Positions 18,401 to 28,169 are shown, counted from the first letter of the stretch. The stretch: 63,704 nt of DNA from Anaerolineales bacterium (GCA_016932165.1 JAFGDK010000018.1:1-63704), one strand, 5' to 3'. Numbers and translations: made by a program. The notes: generated by a model from the sequence alone, not told the origin.

Positions 18401-18960
18401 ACCTAACCAGATTATCTTCTCAGTGAATGTGGACAGGTTAGCGCCGCGGGTCTCTCCCGACTGCTGGAGGGAGACTGGAACCACGATCAGATCACCCGCA
18501 CACTGACGGATGAAAAGCTGATCCCCAAGTCCTGGAGGAAGCTGGTCAATCCTTTTGTGCGCCAGACCGAGTGTCATAATGGGTAATCCTGATCAACTTC
18601 CCAACCCTTAAAAAGCCCTGCTCCGATGAGAACGAGATCATCTGCTGGCACTTTGATCACGCCAAAGGTCACAATGTCAAGGAGTTCTACCTGTTGATCA
18701 CCTTGTACCTGGCGCAGGAGATGTCCCTGCCGGTGGTTTTAAGATCGCAACCAAGACGAAAACCGACCTGGATCCAAAGACCAATCAGGAAAAACGTCGC
18801 AGTCCAACCAGCAAGAACGCGAACTACCCCAAAAAGAATTGTTCTTGGCTGAATCAATCACAACTTCTCAGGAGATTCTGGTTCTCCCTGGGTTTGTCGT
18901 TTGAAGAACAAGACTGGAACCATTGGGGCTCATTTCCATCTGGATCTTTTTATGCTGGAC
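18401..18960 (+). pseudogene. Decayed IS4/IS701-like transposase
   Basis: Three frames in series read like one DDE transposase: SRLLEGDWNHDQITRTL then a stop, next frame DENEIICWHFDHAKGHNVK and LAQEMSLPVVL, next frame DPKTNQEKRRSPTSKN. These match the conserved blocks of IS4-like (IS701-type) transposases in the right order. At least two frameshifts and stops break it, and the distal part is unreadable. No terminal inverted repeats or target duplication were found. Between 18961 and 19255 the sequence is AT-rich and non-coding, with nothing further recognised. Confidence 0.65.
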
Positions 18961-19255
18961 ACTCACCCCAAAACCGAAATACAACCTAATCAATCTGATT
19001 TGCAGATATAATTATACTTTAATGGTAGAATATGTCTAATTAGGGTTTGGACATTGCGCCTCTTTACAGTCATGGCAAATAAAGAATTAATAAACTCCAG
19101 ACATCCCGGAAGTTGATCTCCAAATCTACTTGCAATCACAAACTGATGGTAGAGAAAAATACTGATTGAATGGTTGAACAGCACAACAAATGCTTATCCC
19201 GCTTTCCTACCTGTACCTGTACATGAATTCCGCTAAAAATCGAAAGGAATAAACC

Positions 19256-20947
19256 ATGAAACAAAACTCCATCAGATCGATCATCGCAGTATTCATCCTT
19301 GCCCTGTTCGCCTCCTCTTGCAGGGGAGACGCGGCCACACCACCGAATGAAGCAGGCAACACCGCCAACGCCGCCCAGCCCGCAGCCTCGGATGCGATTG
19401 CGGAAGACCAGCCTGCGCCGCTGACACTCGCCGATTTAACCGTCAAGGCAACCTTAGAAAACCGCCCGGCTGCAACGGCAACTATCGGGCCTGAAGGCGG
19501 CACCCTCTCGACATCCGACGCCAAGGGCACGCAGTACACCCTTGTGATCCCGGAAGGCGCGCTGTTCTACTATGTGGATATCAGCATGACGCCGCTGGCC
19601 GAGGTAGAGGGTGAGGTAATGGGTGATAGCTTCCTGGCCGGCGTCAGGCTCGAACCGGACGGGCTTCAATTCTTTGAGTTGGTCAGCCTCGAGATCACCG
19701 GCGCGGTCATCGAGGAAGGGGCAGTCGGCTTCACGGCGCAGTCCGACGGGCAGTCTCTCCATCTGGTTCCCTCGGCGTCTGAACAGGGTTCACTGACTCT
19801 AACCACATCCCACTTCAGCGATCCCGGTGCGGCAAAAAAAGAGCTCGGTGATAATTTGGGGGCACTGGAAGGCTTAGCAGACGGTATTGCAGATTTTGAG
19901 AACAAACTGGCACTGGCAAGAGATTCCAATGAAGCAATCGCCTTATTTAAATTCTGGGCCGATGAGTACCAGCGCCAGAGTGCAGGAATTAGTAATTTAG
20001 AAAGGTTTCAGGAATGGAGTGTGGCCGTCTCTAGCCTGCTAAATCGGTATGACGCTGCAATAGGTAAGTTTGGCTGGGATAAGAACACCCCCGGGTGGCA
20101 GGCCCTCAGAACTCAAATGTCATTACTGGCTGATGACTGGCATATCGTTATAGATAGTCTGGTGCCGCGCGTCGCTCAGAAATGCGACCAAGGTGAGATC
20201 ATTTACCAGCCCTTAGCGGCAAATATCCTTAGTTTTAGCGAAAACCAGGATAGGCTTGTACCGCCAAACGATAGCTTTAGAAGCGATAAAAGAGAGGCTT
20301 GGGAAAAAACCATGTGGAGTTGTTTCCATTGGGCAGTCGATTGGCAAGCCAATGTGGGAACAACAGCCACGGTTGAAACCTTTGAAAACTTCATCAACCT
20401 AGGCGCCGAGATGGAAGTTAATATTAAAGAAATGATGAGAAGTCAAATCACACCCAATAAATCTTATACAACCAGTACCGATTTTAAAGTGCTCTATATC
20501 CAGGGGTTCTTTGAGGGCTTATGTGAGCCCACAGTAGGGGCCGCTACATTAAGATTTGATTATGAACACAGAGGACCCAGAATAGTGATTAATAACAACG
20601 AGATTGATCCAACCGGCCATGAATTCAATATTCGCCTGAGTGTGAAAGTTGATAAATATCCTTCCATCGATTGCGGACAAGGATTATTGAAGCCTGACGA
20701 TGCCGATGCTGAGATGCCCTTCCATGGAGCAGCATTACAACAACTTAATAAAGACCGCTTTAGAGAGAGTGACGGTTTTTGGGTATTCAGACTCGTATAT
20801 AAACCAGGCGGCGGTGTAATCGCCCAGTTCCAGGAAGGCTATTTTGAGGCAGGCGAAGGTTCAAAGCCCAAAAAAGTGACCTGGGAAGGGGCAGAAGCAG
20901 AACTTTCACAATTGGTCAATCTGTATGTCTCTCCACCGGGGGACTAA
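19256..20947 (+). CDS. Lipoprotein with ZU5-like domain, function unknown
   Basis: 563 residues. The lipoprotein signal ends at LFASSC (Cys22). An Ala/Pro-rich spacer leads to a ZU5-like beta domain (about 76-190): IGPEGGTLSTSD, YTLVIPEGAL, and VSLEITG. The remainder is mixed alpha/beta without recognised motifs, including a helical segment with many Trp and a C-terminal region rich in beta strands. It is probably anchored outside the membrane as a binding or structural protein. AAAGGAATAAACC precedes the ATG, almost the same leader as the exported protein at 44007. It borders the AT-rich transposase relic. Confidence 0.65.
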   Translation: MKQNSIRSIIAVFILALFASSCRGDAATPPNEAGNTANAAQPAASDAIAEDQPAPLTLADLTVKATLENRPAATATIGPEGGTLSTSDAKGTQYTLVIPEGALFYYVDISMTPLAEVEGEVMGDSFLAGVRLEPDGLQFFELVSLEITGAVIEEGAVGFTAQSDGQSLHLVPSASEQGSLTLTTSHFSDPGAAKKELGDNLGALEGLADGIADFENKLALARDSNEAIALFKFWADEYQRQSAGISNLERFQEWSVAVSSLLNRYDAAIGKFGWDKNTPGWQALRTQMSLLADDWHIVIDSLVPRVAQKCDQGEIIYQPLAANILSFSENQDRLVPPNDSFRSDKREAWEKTMWSCFHWAVDWQANVGTTATVETFENFINLGAEMEVNIKEMMRSQITPNKSYTTSTDFKVLYIQGFFEGLCEPTVGAATLRFDYEHRGPRIVINNNEIDPTGHEFNIRLSVKVDKYPSIDCGQGLLKPDDADAEMPFHGAALQQLNKDRFRESDGFWVFRLVYKPGGGVIAQFQEGYFEAGEGSKPKKVTWEGAEAELSQLVNLYVSPPGD

Positions 20948-21012
20948 CCAGCTAGGATCTCCTGGCATGAAGGATGCCGGAATAACCCCGCCAGACAAAC
21001 TCTGAACATTCC

Positions 21013-21050
21013 AAAAAAGGACTGCCTGCTGATCGCGGCAGTCCTTTCAT
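21013..21050. terminator. Bidirectional terminator between convergent genes
   Basis: An 11-bp stem AAAGGACTGCC/GGCAGTCCTTT (21016-21047) is flanked by an A-run on one side and a T-rich stretch on the other, between the stops at 20947 (+) and 21073 (-). Confidence 0.85.
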
Positions 21051-21072
21051 TATTTCTAAACGGTGTTCGCTA

Positions 21073-22299
21073 TCACTCGTACCTGAGCGCCTCGACCGGT
21101 TCCAGGCTGGCGGCCCGGTTGGCCGGGTAGAGCCCGAAGAACAAGCCCACCGCGGTGGAGAAGATCGTCGCCAGCAAAACCGAGTCAATCCCGATCTGGG
21201 ATGTCAATGGGGTACCGCTGGCAGCGGCGATTTTGCTGACTATGGTGGCAATCCCCCACCCCAGGATGATCCCGAAAATCCCCCCAAAGAGGCTCAACAG
21301 GGAAGACTCCACCAGGAATTGGGTCATGATATCCCGCTTACGGGCGCCCATTGCCTTGCGCAGGCCGATCTCCCGGGTGCGTTCAATCACACTGACCAGC
21401 ATGATGTTCATGATCCCGATCCCGCCGACCAGCAGAGAGATACCCGCCACGCCGCCAAGAAAGATAGTGATCACGTTGGTGATCGTGGCTGCGGTTTCCA
21501 AAAAGTCTTTCTGGTTCATCACACTGAAATCATCCTGGCCGATTGCGGTGCGATGCCGGGCGCGTAGAATATCCGAGATTTCGATCCCAGCCTGGTCGAC
21601 AGAATCGGCATCGATGGCGGATACCATGATGATATCCACGCGGTCGGCGGTGCTGCGGCGCAGCAAACGCGCCTGAGCCGTAGTCATCGGAACCAAGGCC
21701 ACATTATCTTCACTGCCAAAAGAGCCGCCGCCTTTTTCTTCCATCACACCAATCACCCGGAAGGGCTGGCCCTCGATCCGGACAGTTTCGCCGACAAGTC
21801 CAGACTTGCGACCAAACAACTCCTCCGCCACGTCCACTCCCAATACCACGACAGATGACCGCCCAAGCAAATGGCCTTCTTCAATAAAAGACCCTTCCGT
21901 GACAGTCCAATTGCGCACGTAGGAATAATCCGGCGTGACGCCTACCAAAGAAGCGGAGGTGCTCTCGCCACTGAAGGTGATCTCTGCATTGCCCTGCAGC
22001 ATCGGGGCAACAGCCGCCACGGATGGCGCCGCAAACGGATCTGCCATTGCTTCAGCATCTCCCAGCGTCAGCGGTTTAGGGTTGCGCACATCTTCATCTC
22101 CACCACGGAACACAAAGATAAGGTTGGTGCCGATACCTTCAATTGAACCGGTGATCTCGGCCTCTGCACCTCGACCTACTGCCAGCATGGCGATCACAGC
22201 CGCCACGCCGATCACAATGCCCAGGATGGTCAATCCAGAGCGGAGTTTGTTAGACGCTAGACTTTCTAAGGCTTCGATGATGGGTTGTCCGATCTTCAT
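21073..22299 (-). CDS. MacB/FtsX-type ABC transporter permease
   Basis: 408 residues: an N-terminal membrane helix (LTILGIVIGVAAVIAMLAVG), a large extracytoplasmic MacB_PCD domain (about 45-260), then three C-terminal membrane helices of the FtsX domain (ISLLVGGIGIMNIMLVSV, ERTREIGLRKAMGA). It belongs to the mechanotransmission type: exporters of peptides, toxins or lipoproteins rather than a channel. Its start overlaps the stop of the ATPase gene by four bases (ATGA). It works with the ATPase and adaptor encoded upstream. Confidence 0.92.
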   Translation of the reverse strand: MKIGQPIIEALESLASNKLRSGLTILGIVIGVAAVIAMLAVGRGAEAEITGSIEGIGTNLIFVFRGGDEDVRNPKPLTLGDAEAMADPFAAPSVAAVAPMLQGNAEITFSGESTSASLVGVTPDYSYVRNWTVTEGSFIEEGHLLGRSSVVVLGVDVAEELFGRKSGLVGETVRIEGQPFRVIGVMEEKGGGSFGSEDNVALVPMTTAQARLLRRSTADRVDIIMVSAIDADSVDQAGIEISDILRARHRTAIGQDDFSVMNQKDFLETAATITNVITIFLGGVAGISLLVGGIGIMNIMLVSVIERTREIGLRKAMGARKRDIMTQFLVESSLLSLFGGIFGIILGWGIATIVSKIAAASGTPLTSQIGIDSVLLATIFSTAVGLFFGLYPANRAASLEPVEALRYE

Positions 22300-22982
22300 G
22301 ATCTATCCTCCACCACGACACCATCCCGGATCATCACCACCCGGTTGGTCAATTCTGCTACCTCGGGGTCGTGGGTCACGATGATCAATGTTGTGCGGTT
22401 CTCCTGATTTAAATTCAGCAGCAGTTGCATGATTTCTTCACCCGATGTAGAATCGAGATTCCCGGTCGGTTCATCAGCCATGATGATGGCCGGGGTGTTC
22501 ACCAGGGCACGCGCAATCGCCACCCGCTGCTGCTGACCTCCAGAGAGTTCCGCCGGCGTGTGGTGAACCCGGTCGCCCAAACCCACCGATTCCAGGGCAG
22601 CAATTGCCCGTTCCCGGCGTTCGCGTCCACCCATATTCGCATACCGCAGAGGCAGTTCAACATTAGAGATTGCCGTGGCACGCGGCAGCAGATTGAAGCT
22701 CTGGAAGACGAACCCCACCTTGCGGTTGCGGATATCGGCCAGCTGGTCATCGTTCATTTCTGCGACAGATTCTCCATCCAGATGATACTCACCAGAAGTT
22801 GGCCGGTCCAGACAGCCCAACATATTCATCAGGGTTGATTTTCCAGAACCAGACGGCCCCATGATCGAAAGCACTTCTCCCCGGCGGATTTGGATATCCA
22901 GCCCGCGCAGGGCATGCACTTCCATCTCGCCCATTTTATAGATCTTGCGCAGATCTTTTGCATCAACAACCATTTCATCCAT
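22296..22982 (-). CDS. MacB/LolD-type ABC transporter ATP-binding protein
   Basis: 228 residues with a complete nucleotide-binding domain: Walker A GPSGSGKST (42-50), Q-loop FQSFNLLPR, signature LSGGQQQR, Walker B IIMADEPTGNLD and the H-loop THD. It energises the permease that overlaps its 3' end. Two bases separate it from the adaptor gene stop. Family: macrolide/lipoprotein exporter ATPases; the substrate is unknown. Confidence 0.94.
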   Translation of the reverse strand: MDEMVVDAKDLRKIYKMGEMEVHALRGLDIQIRRGEVLSIMGPSGSGKSTLMNMLGCLDRPTSGEYHLDGESVAEMNDDQLADIRNRKVGFVFQSFNLLPRATAISNVELPLRYANMGGRERRERAIAALESVGLGDRVHHTPAELSGGQQQRVAIARALVNTPAIIMADEPTGNLDSTSGEEIMQLLLNLNQENRTTLIIVTHDPEVAELTNRVVMIRDGVVVEDRS

Positions 22983-22984
22983 GA

Positions 22985-24400
22985 CTAATTCCTAACAAAC
23001 GGGGGAGGACCATCCATGTTCATGAACTCCAATGGCGGATTCAGCACGATCAGGTCACCAACTTTCAGGTCGCCACCAACCAGTTCAGAATACAGGTCTG
23101 CCGAAGCACCAAGTTCAATTGTTACCATTTCCAGTTGCCCGCCTTTGAGCACATACACTACTCTCTCGCCCTCCTGCACACGTACAGCCCGGTTTGGTAC
23201 CAGGAGAACATCTTCTAACTGGCTGACGACAATATTCACCGCCGCAGTCATCCCTGGCTTGACGTTTTCATCTGGATCTAACAACTTGATCGTCACCTTG
23301 AAGTTAACCACCCCAGCCAGAATACTGCCTACGGGGGATACTTCCACCACCTCGCCGGCATATTCCTTTGCCAGGACAGCATCAAATGTCAAGGTCACTG
23401 GTTGTCCTACTTCTACCCGGTTGATATCCACCTCAGAGACATCCACATCTACCAACAGACTGGTGAGATCATCCACTCGGAAAACCGGCGTACCAACCTG
23501 GACTTTATCTCCCGGCTTCGGATCAGCCTGGGTAATTGTCCCTGCAAATGGGCTTTCGATCCAGGCAAGTTCCAGGGCAGCCTGTGCTGCGGCAACCCGG
23601 GCCTCGGCAGCAGCAACATCGTCATTGTCTGGGCCATCCAGCAGGTCGGCCAGTTGTTGTTCAGCATCTGATAGCTGCTGTTTTGCTACCTCCAGATTGG
23701 CCTCAGAGATGGCGCGTTCAATTTCATCTTCAGTATTGCCGGAGATATAGTTATAATCGCCCAGTTTTGCAGCATATACATCATAGGCTTCCCGGTATTC
23801 CATATAGGCAATTTGATATTCTCTGGTATTAGTATTGCTGTACTGGTTCTTCTTGGCTTCTTTTGCCTTCAAATCTTGATAGGCTTCTTGTAGATCAGCA
23901 TAAGCCTCGTTAATTTCTTCCTGAGAACCCACATAATTGATATTATCGACATGCTCCTGGGCATCTTCTAAACGCTGGCGCGCAGTGGCTACATTTTGTT
24001 CTGCCAAAGCCACAGAAAGTTGATCGTAACTATCCAATAGATCTTCGAGGGCATTCTGAGCCGATACCAGGTCTGCCTGGGCCAGGATCAAATTCTGCGG
24101 CAAAGAAGATTGCCTCAGGGCTGCCAATACTTCCCCTTCCTGAACCTGCTGACCAAGTGTAACATTGACTTCCGCCACAGTTCCGGTGGTCTGCCAGGAA
24201 AGAAGCACAGACTGGTTTGCCCGCACGGTTCCCGTGGCCCCAACGATCGCTTGCAAAGAGCCGCTTCGCAACCTCTCAGTTTGCAATTCACCTGCCAGGC
24301 GGGCAGAAGCCTGGCTGGCGGTGAAAGCCCGGACGCCAAAAAAACCGCCCACCAACACAATCAGTACGACTGCGATTATGATCATCCTTCTGGTATTCAT
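22985..24400 (-). CDS. MacA/HlyD-type efflux adaptor (membrane fusion protein)
   Basis: 471 residues. A membrane anchor (MIIIAVVLIVLVGGFFGV) is followed by half of a lipoyl motif (GATGTVRANQSV), a long helical hairpin with heptads (about 90-260, many Ala/Gln/Glu), the second lipoyl half (ESPFAGTITQADPKPGD), a beta-barrel and a membrane-proximal domain. It bridges the ABC exporter to the outside. ATG 24400 follows AAGGAG; the open frame extends upstream but would run into the marR gene. It is the second gene of a marR-adaptor-ATPase-permease operon. Confidence 0.9.
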   Translation of the reverse strand: MNTRRMIIIAVVLIVLVGGFFGVRAFTASQASARLAGELQTERLRSGSLQAIVGATGTVRANQSVLLSWQTTGTVAEVNVTLGQQVQEGEVLAALRQSSLPQNLILAQADLVSAQNALEDLLDSYDQLSVALAEQNVATARQRLEDAQEHVDNINYVGSQEEINEAYADLQEAYQDLKAKEAKKNQYSNTNTREYQIAYMEYREAYDVYAAKLGDYNYISGNTEDEIERAISEANLEVAKQQLSDAEQQLADLLDGPDNDDVAAAEARVAAAQAALELAWIESPFAGTITQADPKPGDKVQVGTPVFRVDDLTSLLVDVDVSEVDINRVEVGQPVTLTFDAVLAKEYAGEVVEVSPVGSILAGVVNFKVTIKLLDPDENVKPGMTAAVNIVVSQLEDVLLVPNRAVRVQEGERVVYVLKGGQLEMVTIELGASADLYSELVGGDLKVGDLIVLNPPLEFMNMDGPPPFVRN

Positions 24401-24413
24401 TCCTGTTACTCCT

Positions 24414-24893
24414 TCATATTGTTGATTGTGATGTCTTGTTAGCCGCGGTTTCAATACCGCCTACAGCTTTTTCCATCAACTTGATTAGCTCGTTCTGTTC
24501 TTCTTCTGTCAAATGGTTGAGGAAATTTTGCATTCGCTCAAACATTTGGCGCTTTACGTGTTCAAATGCTTTTATGCTTTTACCGGTCAGGGTCAGACAG
24601 GCTGCCCGGCCATCATCTGGGTCGGGATGACGGGTGATCAAACCAAGCTCTTCCAAACGTTTAATACTGACACTCACCGTGGGTGAAGTGAGTCCCAACC
24701 CTTCAGCCACATCCTGGAGATGGCAAGCCGGGTTCTCTCCCACATAGCGGATCAGCTGCATCTGAGACATGGTGATATCAAAATCCTTGAGTGGAAACTT
24801 GCTTAGTTCAAGCTGCTGAATGCGTTGAAACAGGTGCAGCATCCTTGCTTCCATCCCTTCTGAAAATTTATGATCCTGGTTCTCTTCCGGCAT
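24414..24893 (-). CDS. MarR-family transcriptional regulator
   Basis: 159 residues with a winged helix: MSQMQLIRYV, LQDVAEGLGLTSPTVSVSIKRLEELGLI (recognition helix), then the wing HPDPDDGRAACLTLT and a dimerisation helix. It heads the efflux operon. A 27-bp perfect palindrome 37 bp upstream overlaps the predicted start of transcription, so the likely logic is autorepression of regulator and exporter together, relieved by a ligand that the exporter removes. The stop is 13 bp from the adaptor start. Confidence 0.93.
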   Translation of the reverse strand: MPEENQDHKFSEGMEARMLHLFQRIQQLELSKFPLKDFDITMSQMQLIRYVGENPACHLQDVAEGLGLTSPTVSVSIKRLEELGLITRHPDPDDGRAACLTLTGKSIKAFEHVKRQMFERMQNFLNHLTEEEQNELIKLMEKAVGGIETAANKTSQSTI

Positions 24894-24929
24894 ATCAATC
24901 CTTAAACGTTGGCTGGTTTAAAATTATTC

Positions 24930-24956
24930 GGTATTTAGTTAGTCTAACTAAATACC
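24930..24956 (-). promoter_or_regulatory. 27-bp perfect palindrome, candidate MarR operator
   Basis: The arms are GGTATTTAGTTAG and its exact complement around a single central T. On the minus strand a TATAAT -10 (24964-24969) lies just upstream, so the palindrome spans roughly +1 to +25. Length, symmetry and position fit a MarR dimer site controlling the marR-efflux operon. Confidence 0.8.
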
Positions 24957-25025
24957 AGGCGAGATTATACTCCTATCCGACTGAAAAATTGCTAAGAAAT
25001 TTGTTAGAAATAAAGGTTTATTATG

Positions 25026-26633
25026 CTAATTACGGCCAAACCGCTGCCGAACGGCCTGCAACAAGGTGCTGATCTCATCCACCCGCAGCAAGATCAAGAC
25101 AATCCAATAGACCAGCCCTCCAACCAGAATACCCCCCATCCCCACCAGCCAAACAGAACGCCCTCCCAAACTCCCCACCCACCAAACCAGGGCAGCCGAC
25201 ATAACAGCCGCGGCTGCTGTGGACTTGACCGCCCCGATGAGCACATAATCCCCCCTGAGCCCGTTCAGTCGTTTTCGCATCAGCCAAAGCAGCACGCCGA
25301 CTTCCAAGGTGGTAGCCAGCGAGTTGGCCAACGCCAAACCGCCGTGAGGCAGCCATCCCAGACGAGTGAACACGCCTGGCAGGGTCAGGCTGAAGACCAC
25401 GTTCAGGCCCATAGCTGCTGCGCCAACCATCACCGGGGTACGGGTATCCTGCATAGCATAGAAGGCGCGTACCACAATCTCCAGCAAAGAATGGCTGACC
25501 AACCCAACCGAGAACCACAACAGCGCCCAGGCAGTCAGCGTCAGGGATCGTTGGTCAAATTCTCCCCGCTGGAACAGGATCGAGACCAACGGGACTCTCA
25601 GCAAGATCAAACCCAAGGCTGCCGGCAGGGAGAGCAGCAAAATGCTGCGCATGGTTGAGGCAAGCGAGCCTCGCAGCTCATCCAGCTTGCCCCTGGCTGC
25701 CTGGGTGGAAAAAGTGGGAAAGGCGGCGTTGGCAATCCCCTGGGCGATCACCACCTGCGGCATGGTCATCAGCATATAGGCATTCTTGAAGGCTGTCAGG
25801 CTGCCCGCGGGCATCCCTGAGGTCATATTGATACTGACCAGGAAGTTGAGATGTACGATCGCCGCCCCAAACAAACGCGGCAGCATCAGCCTTCCTACCT
25901 GGCGCACAGCTGGATTCTGGAGACCCAGACTGGGAGAATACCTGATTCCCGGCAGTTTTCTCAACCCGGGCAGTTGTACGCCCAGATGCAGCAAGGCTCC
26001 TAATATCGTACCCCAGGCCAGGCCATAGATGCCTATTTGGGGCACAAAGAACACCAATCCGATGATCACCCCAATCCAGTACAACGTGGAGGATAAACTG
26101 GGCAGCACAAAGGATTGATTTGCCTGCAACACGCCTGTGATCAGGCCGCTTAACCCCAGAATGATCGGTGAAACCAGCAAAATGCGCAGCAGTTCAACCG
26201 TCATCATCTGCTGATCTGCCGGCGCCTGTGGGGATACAAATACTTCCACCACCGGTTGGGCAAAGACAAATACCACAGCCCCCACCACAGCCATCACCAG
26301 CACGATCAGGTTGGCGATTGAAGAGGTCAGCTGCCAGCCACCCTGGTGATCTTGATTGGACAGAAACTCCGTCAGAGTGGGGATGAAAGCGGAAGCCAGC
26401 GCCCCACCTGCGGCCAGCGCGAAGATCATATCTGGCACCCCCATGGCGGCATAATAGGCATCAATCACGCCCTGAGTGCCGAAGAGATCAGCGATCAGGA
26501 TCTGGCGAGCTAACCCGGCCAAATTAGAGAGTACAAATCCAGCCATCACGATACCGGCCGCACGGGCGATCTGCTGGTTGGCTTTATTCTCTGCAGAAGG
26601 GTCTTCTTCAGGGGGCTTTTGGTCAGTTTCCAC
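25026..26633 (-). CDS. murJ: Lipid II flippase MurJ/MviN
   Basis: 535 residues with about 14 membrane helices of the MOP exporter superfamily. ARAAGIVMAGFVLSNLAGLARQ and DAYYAAMGVPDMIFALAAGGALASAFIPTL are the conserved N-terminal signatures of MurJ, including the arginine of the central cavity. It flips lipid-linked peptidoglycan precursors outward. A charged N-terminal extension of about 20 residues precedes the first helix. It is not clearly part of the efflux operon, since the operator and promoter of marR lie between them. Confidence 0.9.
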   Translation of the reverse strand: METDQKPPEEDPSAENKANQQIARAAGIVMAGFVLSNLAGLARQILIADLFGTQGVIDAYYAAMGVPDMIFALAAGGALASAFIPTLTEFLSNQDHQGGWQLTSSIANLIVLVMAVVGAVVFVFAQPVVEVFVSPQAPADQQMMTVELLRILLVSPIILGLSGLITGVLQANQSFVLPSLSSTLYWIGVIIGLVFFVPQIGIYGLAWGTILGALLHLGVQLPGLRKLPGIRYSPSLGLQNPAVRQVGRLMLPRLFGAAIVHLNFLVSINMTSGMPAGSLTAFKNAYMLMTMPQVVIAQGIANAAFPTFSTQAARGKLDELRGSLASTMRSILLLSLPAALGLILLRVPLVSILFQRGEFDQRSLTLTAWALLWFSVGLVSHSLLEIVVRAFYAMQDTRTPVMVGAAAMGLNVVFSLTLPGVFTRLGWLPHGGLALANSLATTLEVGVLLWLMRKRLNGLRGDYVLIGAVKSTAAAAVMSAALVWWVGSLGGRSVWLVGMGGILVGGLVYWIVLILLRVDEISTLLQAVRQRFGRN

Positions 26634-26787
26634 GCCGAGATTATACCTGAGACGCAGATGTTTCAGCCAAATTGCGATGTCTGACCCGCCAAGATTGAAT
26701 CCCCAAGATAAAATTCACCAATGTGGAGTATCCCACAGGCCGTGATATGATAATCACATTGTTCACCAACTCTTCCTCGGAGGAATG

Positions 26788-27363
26788 ATGCCAAAACGCT
26801 GTGATTGGGCTGGTGATGACCCGTTCTACATTGCTTATCACGATCAGGAATGGGGCCGGCCAGTACACAATGACCGCGAATTATTCGAACTGCTCATCCT
26901 GGAGGGCGCACAAGCCGGGCTGAGTTGGATCACAATCCTGCGAAAACGAGAAGGGTATCGCAAAGCTTTCGACCAATTTGATCCAGAAATTGTGGCAGGT
27001 TATGACCAGGCCAAATTAGAAGCCCTCCGCCAGGACCCGGGGATCATTCGAAATCAGCTCAAGATCAGATCAGCGGTGCAGAATGCGTCTGCCTTCCTCA
27101 AGGTGCAGGAGGAATTTGGCAGCTTCAACGATTATATCTGTGGATTTGTGGATCACCGGCCGATCCAGAACGCCTGGAAGACGCTCAGCCAACTCCCGGC
27201 CGCCACCCCCCTCTCAGAGAAGATCAGCAAAGATTTGAAAAAGCGCGGCTTCAACTTTGTTGGACCAACTATTGTTTATGCCTTTATGCAGTCGATCGGG
27301 ATGGTCAATGACCACACCACCGATTGTTTTAGATATAAAGAGATTCTGGAAACATCTGGTTAA
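26788..27363 (+). CDS. tag: DNA-3-methyladenine glycosylase I
   Basis: 191 residues of the Tag family. C5, H18, H176 and C180 form the zinc snap that joins the ends of the protein (RCDW, YHDQEWG, NDHTTDC). The catalytic-pocket stretch LFELLILEGAQAGLSW is intact. It excises 3-methyladenine from DNA. ATG 26788 gives correct spacing to GGAGGAA; the ATG one codon earlier abuts that site. It lies upstream of ogt in the same direction, giving a small alkylation-repair pair. Confidence 0.95.
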   Translation: MPKRCDWAGDDPFYIAYHDQEWGRPVHNDRELFELLILEGAQAGLSWITILRKREGYRKAFDQFDPEIVAGYDQAKLEALRQDPGIIRNQLKIRSAVQNASAFLKVQEEFGSFNDYICGFVDHRPIQNAWKTLSQLPAATPLSEKISKDLKKRGFNFVGPTIVYAFMQSIGMVNDHTTDCFRYKEILETSG

Positions 27364-27368
27364 ACACA

Positions 27369-27394
27369 GAGAGCCGGTACGCCATCCGGCTCTC
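27369..27394 (+). terminator. Hairpin after tag
   Basis: A 9-bp stem GAGAGCCGG/CCGGCTCTC six bases after the tag stop codon. A weak A/G tract, not a T-run, follows, so it may stabilise the mRNA end rather than terminate by itself. Confidence 0.55.
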
Positions 27395-27564
27395 AATAAG
27401 GAGGAGAAGAAGAGTTATCGCCCTTTACACTCAAAGTGTACCCCACCCTACATTTTAATACTTGACGCTTAACCTACGATTGCCCTACGGGCGCTGTACA
27501 AAGACATTACAATTTCATTACTCTAATCCTGGATTAACCTTACGAGGCGAAAATCGGTTTAAAC

Positions 27565-28119
27565 ATGACAAAAAATAGGAAACATTTGGTATCTATCCAC
27601 ATTTCCCAGACAATTAATGAATTTCCTTTCCAACCTTTCTGGGTGGCTGCCAGTCCGTTGGGAGCGCTGTCGGTGAGTTTTGGTATCTCCCTCTCAGACT
27701 TCACAGCAGCAGTGAAACACCGCTGCCCGCGAGCACAGATTCTCTTCAACCATGCACCTCACCCCGCGCTGGACCAGATCAGCGAATACCTGAACGGTGA
27801 CCGGCGAATCTTTTCCACGCAATTGGATCTGTCCCGTGCCACACCTTTTCAACGCAGGGTCTATCAAGCTGTAATGGAGATTCCCTTTGGAGAGACGCGT
27901 ACGTATGGACAGATCGCCCGCCAGCTCGGCAATCCAAATGCCGCCCGGGCAGTCGGGGCTGCCAACCGCGCCAACCCGCTGCCCATCCTGATTCCCTGCC
28001 ACCGTTTGGTGGGATCTGATGGCAGCCTGCGGGGATACGGCGGCGGAGGAGGGATTGCGACAAAAGCGCGTTTATTGGTCCTTGAAAAACGCACCCAGTA
28101 CCCAGAGCATTTGGGTTAA
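27565..28119 (+). CDS. ogt: Methylated-DNA--protein-cysteine methyltransferase
   Basis: 184 residues with the complete acceptor motif IPCHRLVG (Cys145), the helix-turn-helix TRTYGQIARQLG and the arginine finger region NAARAVGAAN. It removes O6-methylguanine by a suicide transfer to Cys145. No strong Shine-Dalgarno is visible: the upstream GAGGCG is about 17 bases from the ATG. It forms an alkylation-repair pair with tag, and complements the Cys-less ATL protein at 5549. Confidence 0.93.
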   Translation: MTKNRKHLVSIHISQTINEFPFQPFWVAASPLGALSVSFGISLSDFTAAVKHRCPRAQILFNHAPHPALDQISEYLNGDRRIFSTQLDLSRATPFQRRVYQAVMEIPFGETRTYGQIARQLGNPNAARAVGAANRANPLPILIPCHRLVGSDGSLRGYGGGGGIATKARLLVLEKRTQYPEHLG

Positions 28120-28169
28120 ACTTCTGAGGTATACTAGCCAAAATCACCAAACCACACTCAGGAGAACCA

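Noticed and set aside
18990-19184. A 64-codon minus-strand frame between the transposase relic and the lipoprotein gene
   Set aside because: AT-rich, no ribosome-binding site, no similarity to a known family and no coding periodicity that I can see; likely chance.
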